Shown here one piece after another: positions 38,042 through 49,904 of a stretch of 64,000 nt of DNA; position 1 is the first letter of the stretch, and each line of letters starts with the position of its first letter. Made by a program: the position numbers and the translations under genes. Origin of the DNA: Clavibacter sp. A6099 (GTDB lineage: Bacteria; Actinomycetota; Actinomycetes; Actinomycetales; Microbacteriaceae); the NCBI RefSeq assembly GCF_021919125.1, contig NZ_CP083439.1:2418001-2482000 (forward strand), read 5' to 3'. The notes under the pieces were generated by a model. The model saw only the letters and a list, made by a program, of their open reading frames with translations. It was not told the origin of the DNA and did no database searches.

Positions 38042-38182
38042 TCAGTTGTTAAACCGGAACTCCACCACGTCGCCGGCCCGCATGACGTATTCCTTGCCCT
38101 CGATTCGGGCCTTGCCCTTGGAGCGCGCCTCGGCGATCGATCCGGTCTCGACGAGGTCGCCGCAGGGGATGACCTCGGCCTT
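38042..38182 (-). pseudogene. ychF: Displaced 3' end of ychF (47 codons including stop)
   Basis: On the minus strand these 141 bases encode [16 protein letters not shown] and continue to the exact YchF terminus V-V-E-F-R-F-N-N-stop. Against the last 141 bases of intact ychF (38896-39036) I count about 15 mismatches and no gaps, which change only five amino acids (S-Y-D to P-C-G, Q-D to R-A) and the stop (TGA for TAG). Homology ends sharply at 38182. The fragment has no start codon or upstream gene body, so it cannot make YchF. It marks a duplication or integration junction. Confidence 0.88.
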
Positions 38183-38216
38183 CGGGGACGCACCCGTATC
38201 GATTCGGTGCACTGAA

Positions 38217-38657
38217 CTACTCCCCCGCCCCCGCTACACGCCACGTGGGATCGTTGGGATCCTTGTCGTTCTGTTGAAAAAACCTCGCTAAATCCTCGAG
38301 GTTCTCGTCTGAGAGATTTACGTCTCCATTGATGATAATGGTCTTACCATTGTCCACGTGCACATTAATAGGCTGCTCGGGGTGCTTCTTGAAAAGCTCG
38401 ATGAACAAAGCCGCGATCCCCGTACCAGCACCAATAAGGCCGGTCGCGGAATCAAGTATAGGCTGAATCGACAGGTAAATTTCGTATGGACCCGCCCACA
38501 CCTCCGTTGACTTGGAGACAACAGCTCGACCTTCAGCTTCTCTGCCGAGGTCATCGTAAATCTCTTTGAACTCAGACCATTCCAAGTCGGAGTCCATTCG
38601 GACGCTACCCGTCTTTGATGCCCTGAAGTGCAGTCCCGCTACGCCGTCGTTGGTCAT
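38217..38657 (-). CDS. Hypothetical small membrane protein
   Basis: 146 residues. An N-terminal charged domain (about 1-65) leads to a hydrophobic segment (S-A-T-G-L-I-G-A-G-T-G-I-A-A-L-F-I, about 73-90) and a C-terminal tail containing V-H-V-D-N-G-K-T-I-I-I-N-G-D-V-N-L-S and a short acidic helix. The family was not recognised. The alpha/beta-helix-tail layout loosely recalls small constant components of multi-gene conflict systems, but this is a guess from architecture. It is the only gene between the two ychF 3' ends. Confidence 0.55.
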   Translation of the reverse strand: MTNDGVAGLHFRASKTGSVRMDSDLEWSEFKEIYDDLGREAEGRAVVSKSTEVWAGPYEIYLSIQPILDSATGLIGAGTGIAALFIELFKKHPEQPINVHVDNGKTIIINGDVNLSDENLEDLARFFQQNDKDPNDPTWRVAGAGE

Positions 38658-38895
38658 GAGCCAATAGTAGAGCCGGGTCTAACTGATATCCACCCCCAAA
38701 AGGTGGCCACGACCGCGCTGCCGCAACTCCGCCTCAGGCGCGTTATAGCTGATCACTTGCACTTACCGCCGCAGTGCAGCACCAATACCTCTACTCAAGG
38801 CTATGGCCGCTAAACGAACCTACGGCCGAGTCTCGCATAGGACGCTGAGATTACTTGGCCCAACGAACAGGCTCGTCGAACAAGCGAACCGCAAT
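38658..38895. other. Non-coding DNA next to the ychF stop
   Basis: 238 bases, AT-richer than the host genes, with no convincing coding frame, integrase or repeat beyond the ychF direct repeat that starts at 38896. A short hairpin (CCACC/GGTGG, 38690-38706) could end the adjacent gene. Confidence 0.4.
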
Positions 38896-39969
38896 CTAGT
38901 TGTTGAACCGGAACTCCACCACATCGCCGTCCTGCATGACGTACTCCTTGCCCTCGATGCGAGCCTTGCCCTTGGAGCGCGCCTCGGCGATGGAGCCGGT
39001 CTCGACCAGGTCGTCGTAGGAGATGACCTCGGCCTTGATGAAGCCCTTCTCGAAGTCGGTGTGGATCACGCCGGCCGCCTGCGGGGCCTTCCAGCCGCGG
39101 CCGATGGTCCAGGCCCGCGTCTCCTTGGGGCCCGCCGTCAGGTAGGTCTGGAGGCCGAGGGTCTCGAAGCCGATGCGAGCGAGCTGGTCGAGGCCCGACT
39201 CCTCCTGGCCGGTGCTCGCGAGCATCTCGGCGGCGTCCTCGGGGTCGAGCTCGATGAGCTCCGACTCGATCTTCGCGTCGAGGAACACGGCCTGCGCGGG
39301 CGCAACCAGAGCGGCCAGCTCGTCCAGACGACCCTTGTCGCCGAGCACCTGCTCGTCGACGTTGAACACGTAGATGAAGGGCTTGGCGGTCAGCAGGCCG
39401 AGCTCACGCACCGGCTCCAGGTCGATCGAAGACGCCGACAGCGGCTTGCCCGAATCCAGCCACTCGCGCGCCGCCTTCGCGGTCTCGAGCACGACGGGCT
39501 CGATGCGCTTCGTCTTCAGCTCCTTCTCGTAGCGCGGCTCGGCGCGCTCGAGGGTCTGCAGGTCGGCGAGGATCAGCTCGGTGTTGATGGTCTCCATGTC
39601 GCTCGCCGCGTCGACGCGGCCGTCGACGTGCACGACGTCCTCGTCCTCGAATCCGCGGACGACCTGCGCGATGGCGTCCGCCTCGCGGATGTTGGCGAGG
39701 AACTGGTTGCCGAGGCCCTCGCCCTCGCTCGCGCCGCGGACGATGCCCGCGATGTCGACGAAGGAGACGGGCGCGGGGAGGATCTTCTCGCTGCCGAAGA
39801 GGCCGGCGAGCACCTCGAGGCGCGGGTCCGGGAGGTTCACCACGCCCACGTTCGGCTCGATCGTCGCGAACGGGTAGTTCGCGGCGAGCACCTGGTTCTT
39901 GGTCAGGGCGTTGAAGAGCGTCGACTTGCCGACGTTGGGGAGACCGACGATCGCGATAGTGAGAGCCAC
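38896..39969 (-). CDS. ychF: Redox-regulated ATPase YchF
   Basis: 357 residues, full length. Obg-family P-loop G-L-P-N-V-G-K-S-T (residues 9-17), switch [12 protein letters not shown] near 68, and N-V-D-E in place of the usual NKxD, consistent with ATP preference. The C-terminal TGS domain ends E-F-R-F-N-N. It is a ribosome-associated, highly conserved protein. GTG start at 39969 with TACGAT 14 nt upstream. Its last 141 bp are duplicated at 38042-38182, and the 3' end seen here may have been supplied by an inserted element. Confidence 0.95.
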   Translation of the reverse strand: MALTIAIVGLPNVGKSTLFNALTKNQVLAANYPFATIEPNVGVVNLPDPRLEVLAGLFGSEKILPAPVSFVDIAGIVRGASEGEGLGNQFLANIREADAIAQVVRGFEDEDVVHVDGRVDAASDMETINTELILADLQTLERAEPRYEKELKTKRIEPVVLETAKAAREWLDSGKPLSASSIDLEPVRELGLLTAKPFIYVFNVDEQVLGDKGRLDELAALVAPAQAVFLDAKIESELIELDPEDAAEMLASTGQEESGLDQLARIGFETLGLQTYLTAGPKETRAWTIGRGWKAPQAAGVIHTDFEKGFIKAEVISYDDLVETGSIAEARSKGKARIEGKEYVMQDGDVVEFRFNN

Positions 39970-40068
39970 GGGAGTCCATCGTACGGGGCCCTCCGGCTCC
40001 TCCCCCGCCCGCGCCGGGCTGGGCTGTCCCGGGATCCGGCGTCGGTCGTGCGTGGAACACTCGAACCC

Positions 40069-40698
40069 ATGCCGTTGGACTTCACCGCGATCGACTTCGA
40101 GACCGCCAACAACTCGTCGGCGAGCGCGTGCTCGGTGGGTCTCGTGAAGGTGCGCGACGGCGTCGTCGTCGAGACCGCGTCCTGGCTCATCCGGCCGCCG
40201 GCGGGGCACGACACCTTCTCGGTCTGGAACACGCGGATCCACGGCATCGTCGAGGACGACGTGGCCGGCGCCGACGGCTGGGCCGACCAGCTGCCGCGCC
40301 TCATGGCCTTCGCGGGCGACGACCACCTCGTCGCCCACAACGCGCGCTTCGACATGGGCGTGATCCAGGGCGCGTGCAAGGCCACCGCGCTCATCACGCC
40401 GCCGTACTCCTACCTCTGCAGCCTCCAGGTCGCGCGTCGCACCTACGCGCTCGACTCGTACCGGCTGCCGGTCGCCGCGCGGGCCGCGGGCTTCGAGGAC
40501 TTCTCGCACCACGAGGCGCTGGCGGACGCACGGGCGTGCGCAGCGATCGTCGTGCACGCGGCCGGACGGCACGGCGCCGCGTCGATCGCCGGGCTGGCGG
40601 AGGCCGCGGGCGTGGGCCTCGGCCGCATCGGCGCGCCGCGCACGCAGACCGTCACGCAGGCGTCCGCCGCCGCGACGCCGCCCATCGACTGGGCCTGA
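40069..40698 (+). CDS. DnaQ-like 3'-5' exonuclease
   Basis: 209 residues of the RNase T/DNA polymerase III epsilon superfamily: F-T-A-I-D-F-E-T-A-N-N near residue 5 (Exo I, Asp-x-Glu), L-V-A-H-N-A-R-F-D (Exo II, about 88) and H-H-E-A-L-A-D-A-R-A-C (Exo III His and Asp, about 147-154). All catalytic residues are present. The last ~40 residues form an Ala/Gly-rich tail. It is probably a DNA or RNA trimming enzyme. Start ATG 40069. Confidence 0.88.
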   Translation: MPLDFTAIDFETANNSSASACSVGLVKVRDGVVVETASWLIRPPAGHDTFSVWNTRIHGIVEDDVAGADGWADQLPRLMAFAGDDHLVAHNARFDMGVIQGACKATALITPPYSYLCSLQVARRTYALDSYRLPVAARAAGFEDFSHHEALADARACAAIVVHAAGRHGAASIAGLAEAAGVGLGRIGAPRTQTVTQASAAATPPIDWA

Positions 40699-40786
40699 TC
40701 CTCCCCAGGCGCACCCCGCCGGATCCGTCCCTCGGGCGCGCGCCCCGCGTCCCGGCCGTGTCGGGGGCCGCTGGCACACTGCACGC

Positions 40787-42166
40787 ATGGATCCCGTCAT
40801 CGCCCTGCTCGTCGGCCTCGTCATCGGCCTGGCCGTGGGCGCGGTGGTCGGGCTCGCCGTGTCGCGCGCCCGTTCCGGGGTGGATGCGCCGGGTCGCGCG
40901 GGCGAGGCCGCGCGCCTCGCCGCCGCGGAGGCCACGGTCACGGCGCTGCGCGAGCAGCTGGATCGCACGGAGCGGCTCGCCGAGGAGCAGGTCGCCCACA
41001 CCACCGCGCAGTTCGCGGAGCGCGCCCAGACGCAAGACGCGCTGCACCGCGAGCGGCTCGACGCGCAGGAATCCCACCTCCGCGAGCAGATCGGCCAGCA
41101 GGAGGACCGCATCGCGGAGCTGCAGACCCGGCTGCGGGAGATCCAGCGCGCCGAGGTCGCCCGCACCGAGGAGGACGGCCGCGTGCTCACCGCGCTCAGC
41201 CCGGTCGCCGAGAGCCTCAAGCAGGTGCAGGCGAAGGTACATGAGCTGGAGGAGCAGCGGCGGCAGCAGCACGGCGAGCTGAGCGAGCAGCTGCGGAGCG
41301 CCACCGAGGCGGAGGAGCGGCTGCGCGCCACGGCCGAGACGCTCGCGTCCGCGCTCCGTTCCAACAGCACGCGCGGCGTGTGGGGCGAGACGCAGCTGCG
41401 GAGCGTGGTCGAGGCGGCGGGCCTCATCCACCGGGTCGACTTCGATGTGCAGACCTCCGTCTCCACCGCGCAGGGCGTCGGCCGGCCCGACATGGTCGTG
41501 CACCTGCCCGGCGGCAAGCACATCGCGGTGGATGCGAAGGCGCCCTTCACCGCGTACCTCGAGGCGAGCGCCATCCCCGCGTCCGCCACCGGGCCCGAGG
41601 GCGCCCGGCGCGACGCGCTCATGAAGCAGCACGTGCAGGCGGTGCGCGACCACATCACGGCCCTCGGCAGCCGCGCGTACTGGGAGGGGCTCGACGCGAG
41701 CCCCGAGATGGTCATCGCGTTCATCCCGAGCGAGTCGCTGGTGTCGTCGGCGCTGGAGGCGGATCCGAGCATCATGGAGTTCGCGTTCTCCCGCCGCGTC
41801 GCGCTCTCCTCCCCCGTCACGCTGTGGTCGGTGCTGAAGACCGTCGCCTTCAGCTGGCAGCAGGAGGTGCTCACGGAAGACGCGAAGCAGCTCTTCGACC
41901 TCAGCCGCGAGCTGCACGCGCGCCTCGCCACCAGCGGCGAGCACATCGCCAAGCTCGGCCGCTCGCTCACGGGCGCGGTGGGCGACTACAACCGCGTCGT
42001 CGGATCCCTGGAGCGGCAGGTGCTCCCCACCGCCCGCCGCCTCACCCGGCTCGACGAGTCGAAGGTCATCGGCACGCTCGAGCCGCTCGAGGCCACCACC
42101 CGGGAGCTCACCGCGGACGAGTTCACGCGCCCGCCCGCCCCGGCCGCTGGCACCCCCGCTGGGTAG
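40787..42166 (+). CDS. rmuC: DNA recombination protein RmuC homologue
   Basis: 459 residues. An N-terminal membrane helix (3-25, I-A-L-L-V-G-L-V-I-G) and a long coiled coil (about 40-165) precede the RmuC nuclease-like domain (about 200-420) with R-G-V-W-G-E-T-Q-L, R-P-D-M-V-V-H-L-P, V-D-A-K-A-P and V-I-A-F-I-P-S-E. The family limits inversions at short inverted repeats. Start ATG 40787. Confidence 0.9.
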   Translation: MDPVIALLVGLVIGLAVGAVVGLAVSRARSGVDAPGRAGEAARLAAAEATVTALREQLDRTERLAEEQVAHTTAQFAERAQTQDALHRERLDAQESHLREQIGQQEDRIAELQTRLREIQRAEVARTEEDGRVLTALSPVAESLKQVQAKVHELEEQRRQQHGELSEQLRSATEAEERLRATAETLASALRSNSTRGVWGETQLRSVVEAAGLIHRVDFDVQTSVSTAQGVGRPDMVVHLPGGKHIAVDAKAPFTAYLEASAIPASATGPEGARRDALMKQHVQAVRDHITALGSRAYWEGLDASPEMVIAFIPSESLVSSALEADPSIMEFAFSRRVALSSPVTLWSVLKTVAFSWQQEVLTEDAKQLFDLSRELHARLATSGEHIAKLGRSLTGAVGDYNRVVGSLERQVLPTARRLTRLDESKVIGTLEPLEATTRELTADEFTRPPAPAAGTPAG

Positions 42167-42271
42167 AGTGGCGAGCACGCGGGGCCCGGCCGCACGACTC
42201 CATCCGCCGGCCGATCAGGATCCCGCGACAGCCGCACGGCGTCGCCGTGGATCCGCCGAAGGAGATGCACC

Positions 42272-43297
<1,026 letters not shown>

Positions 43298-43334
43298 CCA
43301 GACGCAGCGCGACGCGCGGCAGCAGCACGCGAAC

Positions 43335-43372
43335 GACGGCGGGGCCGGTCCACCAGGACCGGCCCCGCCGTC
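43335..43372. terminator. Terminator after fbaA
   Basis: A perfect 17-bp stem (43335-43351 with 43356-43372) on the 4-nt loop ACCA. It lies between convergent fbaA (stop 43297) and the DUF6264-like gene (stop 43398), so it may serve both. Confidence 0.8.
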
Positions 43373-43397
43373 ATGCGCGCAGGAGGATGCGGGCGCG

Positions 43398-44240
43398 TCA
43401 GGGCCCGCGGCTCGACATGATCTGCTGGAACGCCGGATCCTGGACGATCAGCGTCAGCACGAGCACGCTCGTGATCACGGTGGCCACCACCGCACCGACG
43501 ATCGGCACCCAGAAGGCCAGGCGCTTGCGCTTCACGAGCTCGAGCGAGATCCACGCGGCGAGCACGAAGACGACGATGTTCACGACGTTGACCGCTATGC
43601 CGATGACGGAGGTCTGCGGGGTCACCTCGTAGGTGCCGCCGCCGAAGAGCGCGTACGACTGGTTGATGGCCTGCGACGGATCCGCGTTCGCGCCGATGCT
43701 GCCGGCCACGTTCACGAGGCCCGCGGCGAGCAGGCCGACCGTGATGGCCGCGTCGAAGCGACGCGGTGCGCGGCGCGGCTCCTGGCCGGCGAGGTAGCCG
43801 GGGCGCTCGGGGCGGGTGCCCGGGGCGGAGGCGGCGGGATCCGGCGTGGACGCGATGCCCGGCGCACGGCGCGTGCCCCGGCGCTCGGCCGCGGCGGCCT
43901 TCTCGGCGACGCGACGGGCATCCGCCGCGGCCTTCTCGGCGTCGCGGCGCTCCGCCTGCTGACGCTCGCGCGCGGCCTTCCGCTCCTCGGCCATCTGCTC
44001 GGCGAGGGTCTGCGGGGCGGCCGACCTACCGGGCTTCCTGCCGCGGCCGGCGGACGCGGGGGCATCGCGCTCGGCCTGCGCCCGGCGGTACTCGGCAGCC
44101 TCCGCGACGATGCGCGCATCCGCCTCGGACAGCCCAGCGTCCTTCGACGAAGAGGACGAGGACGAGGTCGACGACGACGCGTACTCGCCGTAGCGCGGAG
44201 CGGGTCGACCGGGACGGCGCGCGCCGTCGTCGTCGCTCAC
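43398..44240 (-). CDS. DUF6264-like membrane protein
   Basis: About 280 residues. The N-terminal half is hydrophilic and low complexity: a Ser run, then a long Ala/Arg/Glu-rich coiled coil (about 70-125, [15 protein letters not shown]). The C-terminal half has three membrane segments (about 168-185, 212-232 and 243-265) with a P-Q-T-S-V-I-G loop. I place it near DUF6264 from layout, without certainty. The GTG at 44240 overlaps the ispH stop (GTGA), so it is co-translated with ispH. Confidence 0.65.
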   Translation of the reverse strand: MSDDDGARRPGRPAPRYGEYASSSTSSSSSSSKDAGLSEADARIVAEAAEYRRAQAERDAPASAGRGRKPGRSAAPQTLAEQMAEERKAARERQQAERRDAEKAAADARRVAEKAAAAERRGTRRAPGIASTPDPAASAPGTRPERPGYLAGQEPRRAPRRFDAAITVGLLAAGLVNVAGSIGANADPSQAINQSYALFGGGTYEVTPQTSVIGIAVNVVNIVVFVLAAWISLELVKRKRLAFWVPIVGAVVATVITSVLVLTLIVQDPAFQQIMSSRGP

Positions 44241-45328
44241 GCGCGGGTGCGCCCGCCGATGGCGCGGGAGTCCGTGTTGCCGGACTGGTCCTTGCGCAGC
44301 TCCTTGGGGAGCGAGAAGACGAGGTCCTCCTCGGCCGTGACGACCGCGGTGACGTCGCCGTAGCCCGCGTCGGCCAGGTCGTCGAGCAGCTCCTGCACGA
44401 GGACCTCGGGCACGGACGCGCCGCTCGTGACGCCGACGGTGTTCACGCCGTCGAGCCACTCCTGCTTGACCTCGGACGCGTAGTCGACCCGGTAGGACGC
44501 CTTGGCGCCGTACTCGAGCGCGACCTCGACGAGACGGACGGAGTTGGAGCTGTTCGCGGATCCGATGACGATCACGAGGTCGGCGTCGACGGCGACCTTC
44601 TTGATGGCGACCTGACGGTTCTGCGTGGCGTAGCAGATGTCGTCGCTCGGCGGGTCCTGCAGGTTCGGGAATCGGGCGCGGAGTCGGCGGACCGTCTCCA
44701 TCGTCTCGTCGACCGACAGCGTGGTCTGCGAGAGCCAGACGAGGTTGTCGGGGTCCTTGACCTCGATCACGTCGGCGTGCTCCGGGGAGTTGACGACGAT
44801 GGTCTGCTCGGGCGCCTCGCCCGCGGTGCCCTCGACCTCCTCGTGGCCCTCGTGGCCGATGAGGAGGATCTGCATGTCGGCCTTCGCGAAGCGCACGGCC
44901 TCGCGGTGGACCTTGGTGACGAGCGGGCAGGTCGCGTCGATGGCCTGGAGCCCGCGGTCGGCCGCGCCCTGGACGACGGCCGGCGAGACTCCGTGCGCGC
45001 TGAAGACGACGTGGGCGCCTTCGGGCACCTCGTCGACCTCCTCCACGAAGATCGCGCCCATGCGCTCGAGCGTCGAGACGACGTGCACGTTGTGGACGAT
45101 CTGCTTCCGCACGTAGACGGGGGCGCCGTAGCGCTCGAGCGCCTTCTCGACGGCCACGACCGCGCGGTCGACGCCGGCGCAGTAGCCCCGCGGTGCGGCG
45201 AGCAGGACCTTCTTGGGCCCTGCCACCGGGTTATCCTTGAGCCTGTTGCGGACGCCGGGCATCCGCGGCATCGACAGGCTGACGACGGGTGCTCCCACGA
45301 GTCGCTGGTCAGTGGTCGCTGTAGTCAC
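44237..45328 (-). CDS. ispH: 4-hydroxy-3-methylbut-2-enyl diphosphate reductase
   Basis: About 363 residues. This last enzyme of the MEP isoprenoid pathway makes IPP and DMAPP. The three Fe-S cysteines are in [14 protein letters not shown] and [10 protein letters not shown]; the substrate-binding H-G-V-S-P and S-A-N-S-S-N-S motifs are intact. A ~35-residue N-terminal extension precedes the fold. GTG 45328 with TAGACT 13 nt upstream suggests a leaderless transcript. It is divergent from xseA, a common actinobacterial arrangement. Confidence 0.95.
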   Translation of the reverse strand: MTTATTDQRLVGAPVVSLSMPRMPGVRNRLKDNPVAGPKKVLLAAPRGYCAGVDRAVVAVEKALERYGAPVYVRKQIVHNVHVVSTLERMGAIFVEEVDEVPEGAHVVFSAHGVSPAVVQGAADRGLQAIDATCPLVTKVHREAVRFAKADMQILLIGHEGHEEVEGTAGEAPEQTIVVNSPEHADVIEVKDPDNLVWLSQTTLSVDETMETVRRLRARFPNLQDPPSDDICYATQNRQVAIKKVAVDADLVIVIGSANSSNSVRLVEVALEYGAKASYRVDYASEVKQEWLDGVNTVGVTSGASVPEVLVQELLDDLADAGYGDVTAVVTAEEDLVFSLPKELRKDQSGNTDSRAIGGRTRA

Positions 45329-45373
45329 AGTCCCGAGTCTAAGCGCCCGTGCTGGGCGACGAGTGGGGGAGCC

Positions 45374-46690
45374 ATGAGCGAGACGCGCAGCGTGTCCATG
45401 CCCGCGGCAGATGCCCCGACGGTCGACGCGCCGTGGCCCGTCTCGGTGCTGTCCGGCAAGATCAAGGGCTGGATCGACCGGCTCGGCACCGCCTGGGTCG
45501 AGGGCGAGATCACCCAGTGGGGCGGATCCGGCGGCAATGTCTACGGGAAGCTCAAGGACCTCGACGTCGACGCCACCATCAGCTTCACCGTCTGGTCGTC
45601 GGTGCGCGCGAAGATCCCGGCCGACCTCGGGCAGGGCGCCCGCGTGGTCGCGCTCGTGAAGCCCAACTACTGGGTCAAGGGCGGCACGCTCACGATGCAG
45701 GTGCTGGAGATGCGCCACGTCGGCCTCGGCGACCTGCTCGAGCGGCTCGAGCGGCTGCGCCAGACGCTGCGCGCCGAGGGCCTCTTCGACGCCGACCGCA
45801 AGCGCCGCCTGCCCTTCCTGCCCGGCTGCATCGGCCTCATCACAGGCAAGGACTCGGACGCCGAGAAGGACGTGCTCCGCAACGCGCAGCTGCGCTGGCC
45901 GAGCGTCAGGTTCCGCGTCGTGCACACCGCGGTGCAGGGCGACCGGGCCGCGGGCGAGGTCACGCGCGCCATCGGGGTGCTCGACGAGGATCCCGAGGTC
46001 GACGTCATCGTCATCGCGCGCGGCGGCGGCGACTTCCAGAACCTGCTCGTCTTCAGCGACGAGAAGCTCGTGCGCACGGCGGCCGCGTGCCGCACCCCGC
46101 TCGTCAGCGCGATCGGGCACGAGGCCGACCGGCCGCTGCTCGACGACGTAGCCGACCTCCGCGCATCGACCCCCACCGACGCCGCGAAGCGCGTCGTGCC
46201 GGACGTGTCCGAGGAGCTGTCGCGCGTGCAGCAGGCCCGCGCGCGCATCGGCATGCGCCTCACCTCGCAGGTGCGCGGCGAGATCGACCGCATCGAGCAG
46301 CTGCGGTCGCGGCCGGTGCTCGCGAGCACCGCGTGGATCGTCGACTCGCGCGCCGAGGAGCTCGGCCGCTACATCGCGCGCTCCGCGGAGCTCGCCGGCC
46401 GCGTCGTCGAGCGCGGGATGCAGCAGACGAGCGAGCTGTCGCGGCAGCTGCGCACGCTCTCGCCGCAGCACGTGCTCGACCGCGGCTACGCCATCGTGCA
46501 GACGGCCGACGGATCCGCCCTCCGCGCCCCCGAGGACGCGCCCGACGGCACCGGCCTCGTGCTGCGTCTCGCGGCCGGCGCGCTCGGGGCCACCTCCACC
46601 GGCCCCACCGACGACATCCCGTCGTCGGCCGCGCGGCTGCCCGCATCCCCCGCCCCGGACGCCCGGCCGGCGTCCGGCGCCGAAAGCTAG
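45374..46690 (+). CDS. xseA: Exodeoxyribonuclease VII large subunit
   Basis: About 438 residues. An N-terminal OB fold (W-V-E-G-E-I-T-Q-W near 45, V-Y-G-K-L-K-D) precedes the catalytic domain, with [27 protein letters not shown] and [17 protein letters not shown], and a helical C-terminus ending near L-D-R-G-Y-A-I-V. An Ala/Pro-rich tail follows. It degrades single-stranded DNA with XseB. ATG 45374. Confidence 0.95.
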   Translation: MSETRSVSMPAADAPTVDAPWPVSVLSGKIKGWIDRLGTAWVEGEITQWGGSGGNVYGKLKDLDVDATISFTVWSSVRAKIPADLGQGARVVALVKPNYWVKGGTLTMQVLEMRHVGLGDLLERLERLRQTLRAEGLFDADRKRRLPFLPGCIGLITGKDSDAEKDVLRNAQLRWPSVRFRVVHTAVQGDRAAGEVTRAIGVLDEDPEVDVIVIARGGGDFQNLLVFSDEKLVRTAAACRTPLVSAIGHEADRPLLDDVADLRASTPTDAAKRVVPDVSEELSRVQQARARIGMRLTSQVRGEIDRIEQLRSRPVLASTAWIVDSRAEELGRYIARSAELAGRVVERGMQQTSELSRQLRTLSPQHVLDRGYAIVQTADGSALRAPEDAPDGTGLVLRLAAGALGATSTGPTDDIPSSAARLPASPAPDARPASGAES

Positions 46691-46700
46691 GATCACCCCC

Positions 46701-46943
46701 ATGCCCACCAGCCCCGCCGACACCGGCGCACGCCTGCCCGACGTCTCCGAGCTCAGCTACGAGGAGGCGCGCGACGCCCTGGTGCGCGTCGTCAACGACC
46801 TCGAGCAGGGCGCGTCCACGCTCGAGGAGTCGATCGCCCTGTGGGAGCGCGGCGAGGCCCTCGCGGCCCGCTGCGAGGAGTGGCTGCTCGGCGCCAAGGC
46901 GCGGCTCGACGCCGCCCGCACCACCGCATCCGACGCCGGCTGA
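46701..46943 (+). CDS. xseB: Exodeoxyribonuclease VII small subunit
   Basis: 80 residues of the helical-hairpin XseB family: [20 protein letters not shown], then [15 protein letters not shown]. It binds and controls XseA. ATG 46701 has TAGGAT 13 nt upstream, which overlaps the end of xseA and gives it a possible promoter of its own. Confidence 0.93.
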   Translation: MPTSPADTGARLPDVSELSYEEARDALVRVVNDLEQGASTLEESIALWERGEALAARCEEWLLGAKARLDAARTTASDAG

Positions 46944-46945
46944 CC

Positions 46946-47674
46946 GTGGCGAAGGACCGCACCCCGAACGTCGTCGCCGAGCTCGGCCGACCGGAGACGC
47001 CCGAGGAGACCGCCGCCCGCAAGGCCGCCGACTCCCGCCGCCACCGCGCCAAGCAGACGTTCCGCAACCTGCTCTACTCGCTCATCGTGACGGTCGCGAC
47101 CGTCGCCGTGATCGTCGCGCTGGTCCCCCGCTCGAACACCACGATCCTGCCCGACGTCGACTACGGCGCCGCGGCCGCCGAGGCGCAGGGCGGCTTCCCG
47201 CAGACGCTCGTGGTGCCCGACCTGCCGACGGCGTGGAAGAGCAACGACGCGGAGATCCGCCCGGCCGGCCGCGACGGCGTGGCCGTCTGGTACATCGGCC
47301 TCATCACGCCGAGCAACCGCTACATCGGGATCTCGCAGGGCATCGACGCGAACCCCACCTGGCTCGACGAGACGCTGCAGTCGGCGCCCGAGGTGAGCTC
47401 CGAGGAGATCGGCGGCCTCGAGTGGACCCTGTACGACAACTCGCAGGCGGACGACCCGGGCAACGTCGTCCTGGCCGCGAGCGCCGTCGACGGCGACAGC
47501 ACCTACGCGATCTACGGCACGGCCGACGCGAACGAGCTCCGCACCGCGATCGACGCGGTCGCCGCCGCGCGCACCGCCCCGGCCGGGTCGACGCCAGCGC
47601 CCACGAGCAGCGGCGACACGAGCACCGACGGCACCACCAGCACCACCGCACCTGGAGAGGGGATCGAGGGATGA
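46946..47674 (+). CDS. DUF4245 domain-containing membrane protein
   Basis: About 242 residues. Cytoplasmic basic N-terminus, one membrane helix (about 45-65, L-I-V-T-V-A-T-V-A-V-I-V-A-L-V-P) and an extracellular DUF4245 domain (F-P-Q-T-L-V-V-P-D-L-P-T-A-W-K, W-Y-I-G-L-I-T-P). A Thr/Ser/Pro-rich tail ends it. The function is unknown. GTG 46946 is 2 nt after the xseB stop and its own stop overlaps the carbonic anhydrase gene. Confidence 0.82.
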   Translation: MAKDRTPNVVAELGRPETPEETAARKAADSRRHRAKQTFRNLLYSLIVTVATVAVIVALVPRSNTTILPDVDYGAAAAEAQGGFPQTLVVPDLPTAWKSNDAEIRPAGRDGVAVWYIGLITPSNRYIGISQGIDANPTWLDETLQSAPEVSSEEIGGLEWTLYDNSQADDPGNVVLAASAVDGDSTYAIYGTADANELRTAIDAVAAARTAPAGSTPAPTSSGDTSTDGTTSTTAPGEGIEG

Positions 47675-48318
47675 CCGATCAGGACGACACCGTGCAGGCG
47701 CCCGCCGCAGTCTGGGCGGAGATGGTGGAGGGCAACGCGCGCTTCGTCGCCGGCACGCCCGAGCACCCGCGCCAGGACGTCGAGCGCCGCGCCGCCCTGG
47801 CCCACGTGCAGCGCCCGGTCGCTGCGCTCTTCGGCTGCAGCGACTCGCGCCTCGCGGCCGAGATCATCTTCGACAAGGGCCTCGGCGACCTCTTCGTGAT
47901 CCGCAACGCCGGCCAGATCATCTCCGACTCCGTGCTCGGCAGCCTCGAGTACGCCGTCGCCGTGCTGGGCGTGCCGCTCATCGTGGTGCTCGGGCACGAC
48001 GAGTGCGGCGCCGTGCGCGCCGCGATCGAGAGCGCCGCGCCCGGAGCAGAGGCGCTGCCGCCGCACATCGCGAACCTCATCGCGCCCATCGCGCCCGCCG
48101 TCCGCCGGGTCGCGGGCGACCACGTCGTCCCCAGCGAGGTCGACGCGGGCGAGGTCGGCCGCCAGCACCTGCGCGGCACCGTGACCCGCATGCTGGAGGC
48201 GTCTGAGATGATCTCCGACCGGGTGGCGGCCGGTAGCCTGGCCATCGTCGGCGCCAACTACAAGCTCCTCGAGGGCACCGCGGTGCCCGACGTCATCGTG
48301 GGCGACATCCCTCGCTAG
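47671..48318 (+). CDS. Beta-class carbonic anhydrase
   Basis: 215 residues. Zinc ligands are Cys 56 in G-C-S-D-S-R, with the Asp 58/Arg 60 dyad, and His 109/Cys 112 in L-G-H-D-E-C-G-A-V. It converts CO2 and bicarbonate, supplying carboxylases. The ATG overlaps the previous stop (ATGA). It ends V-I-V-G-D-I-P-R, typical of the actinobacterial subgroup. Confidence 0.93.
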   Translation: MTDQDDTVQAPAAVWAEMVEGNARFVAGTPEHPRQDVERRAALAHVQRPVAALFGCSDSRLAAEIIFDKGLGDLFVIRNAGQIISDSVLGSLEYAVAVLGVPLIVVLGHDECGAVRAAIESAAPGAEALPPHIANLIAPIAPAVRRVAGDHVVPSEVDAGEVGRQHLRGTVTRMLEASEMISDRVAAGSLAIVGANYKLLEGTAVPDVIVGDIPR

Positions 48319-48400
48319 AGGGCCCGTCCGCGCTGACCCCCCAGACCCCCGCGGCCCACGGGCCCGGGTGCATCACCCGTTCCCGAAGGAGAGAAGCAGC

Positions 48401-49825
<1,425 letters not shown>

Positions 49826-49846
49826 CCGCCGCTTTCTCCCCGACGC

Positions 49847-49884
49847 CGACGGGCGCCGATCCCCTCGGGGACCGGCGCCCGTCG
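49847..49884. terminator. Bidirectional terminator between fumC and phoH
   Basis: CGACGGGCGCCG (49847-49858) and CGGCGCCCGTCG (49873-49884) form a 12-bp stem, extended inward after a mismatch by CCCC/GGGG around TCG. It lies between convergent stops at 49825 and 49905. Confidence 0.8.
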
Positions 49885-49904
49885 TCATGCGCGGGGCGGG
49901 TGGA

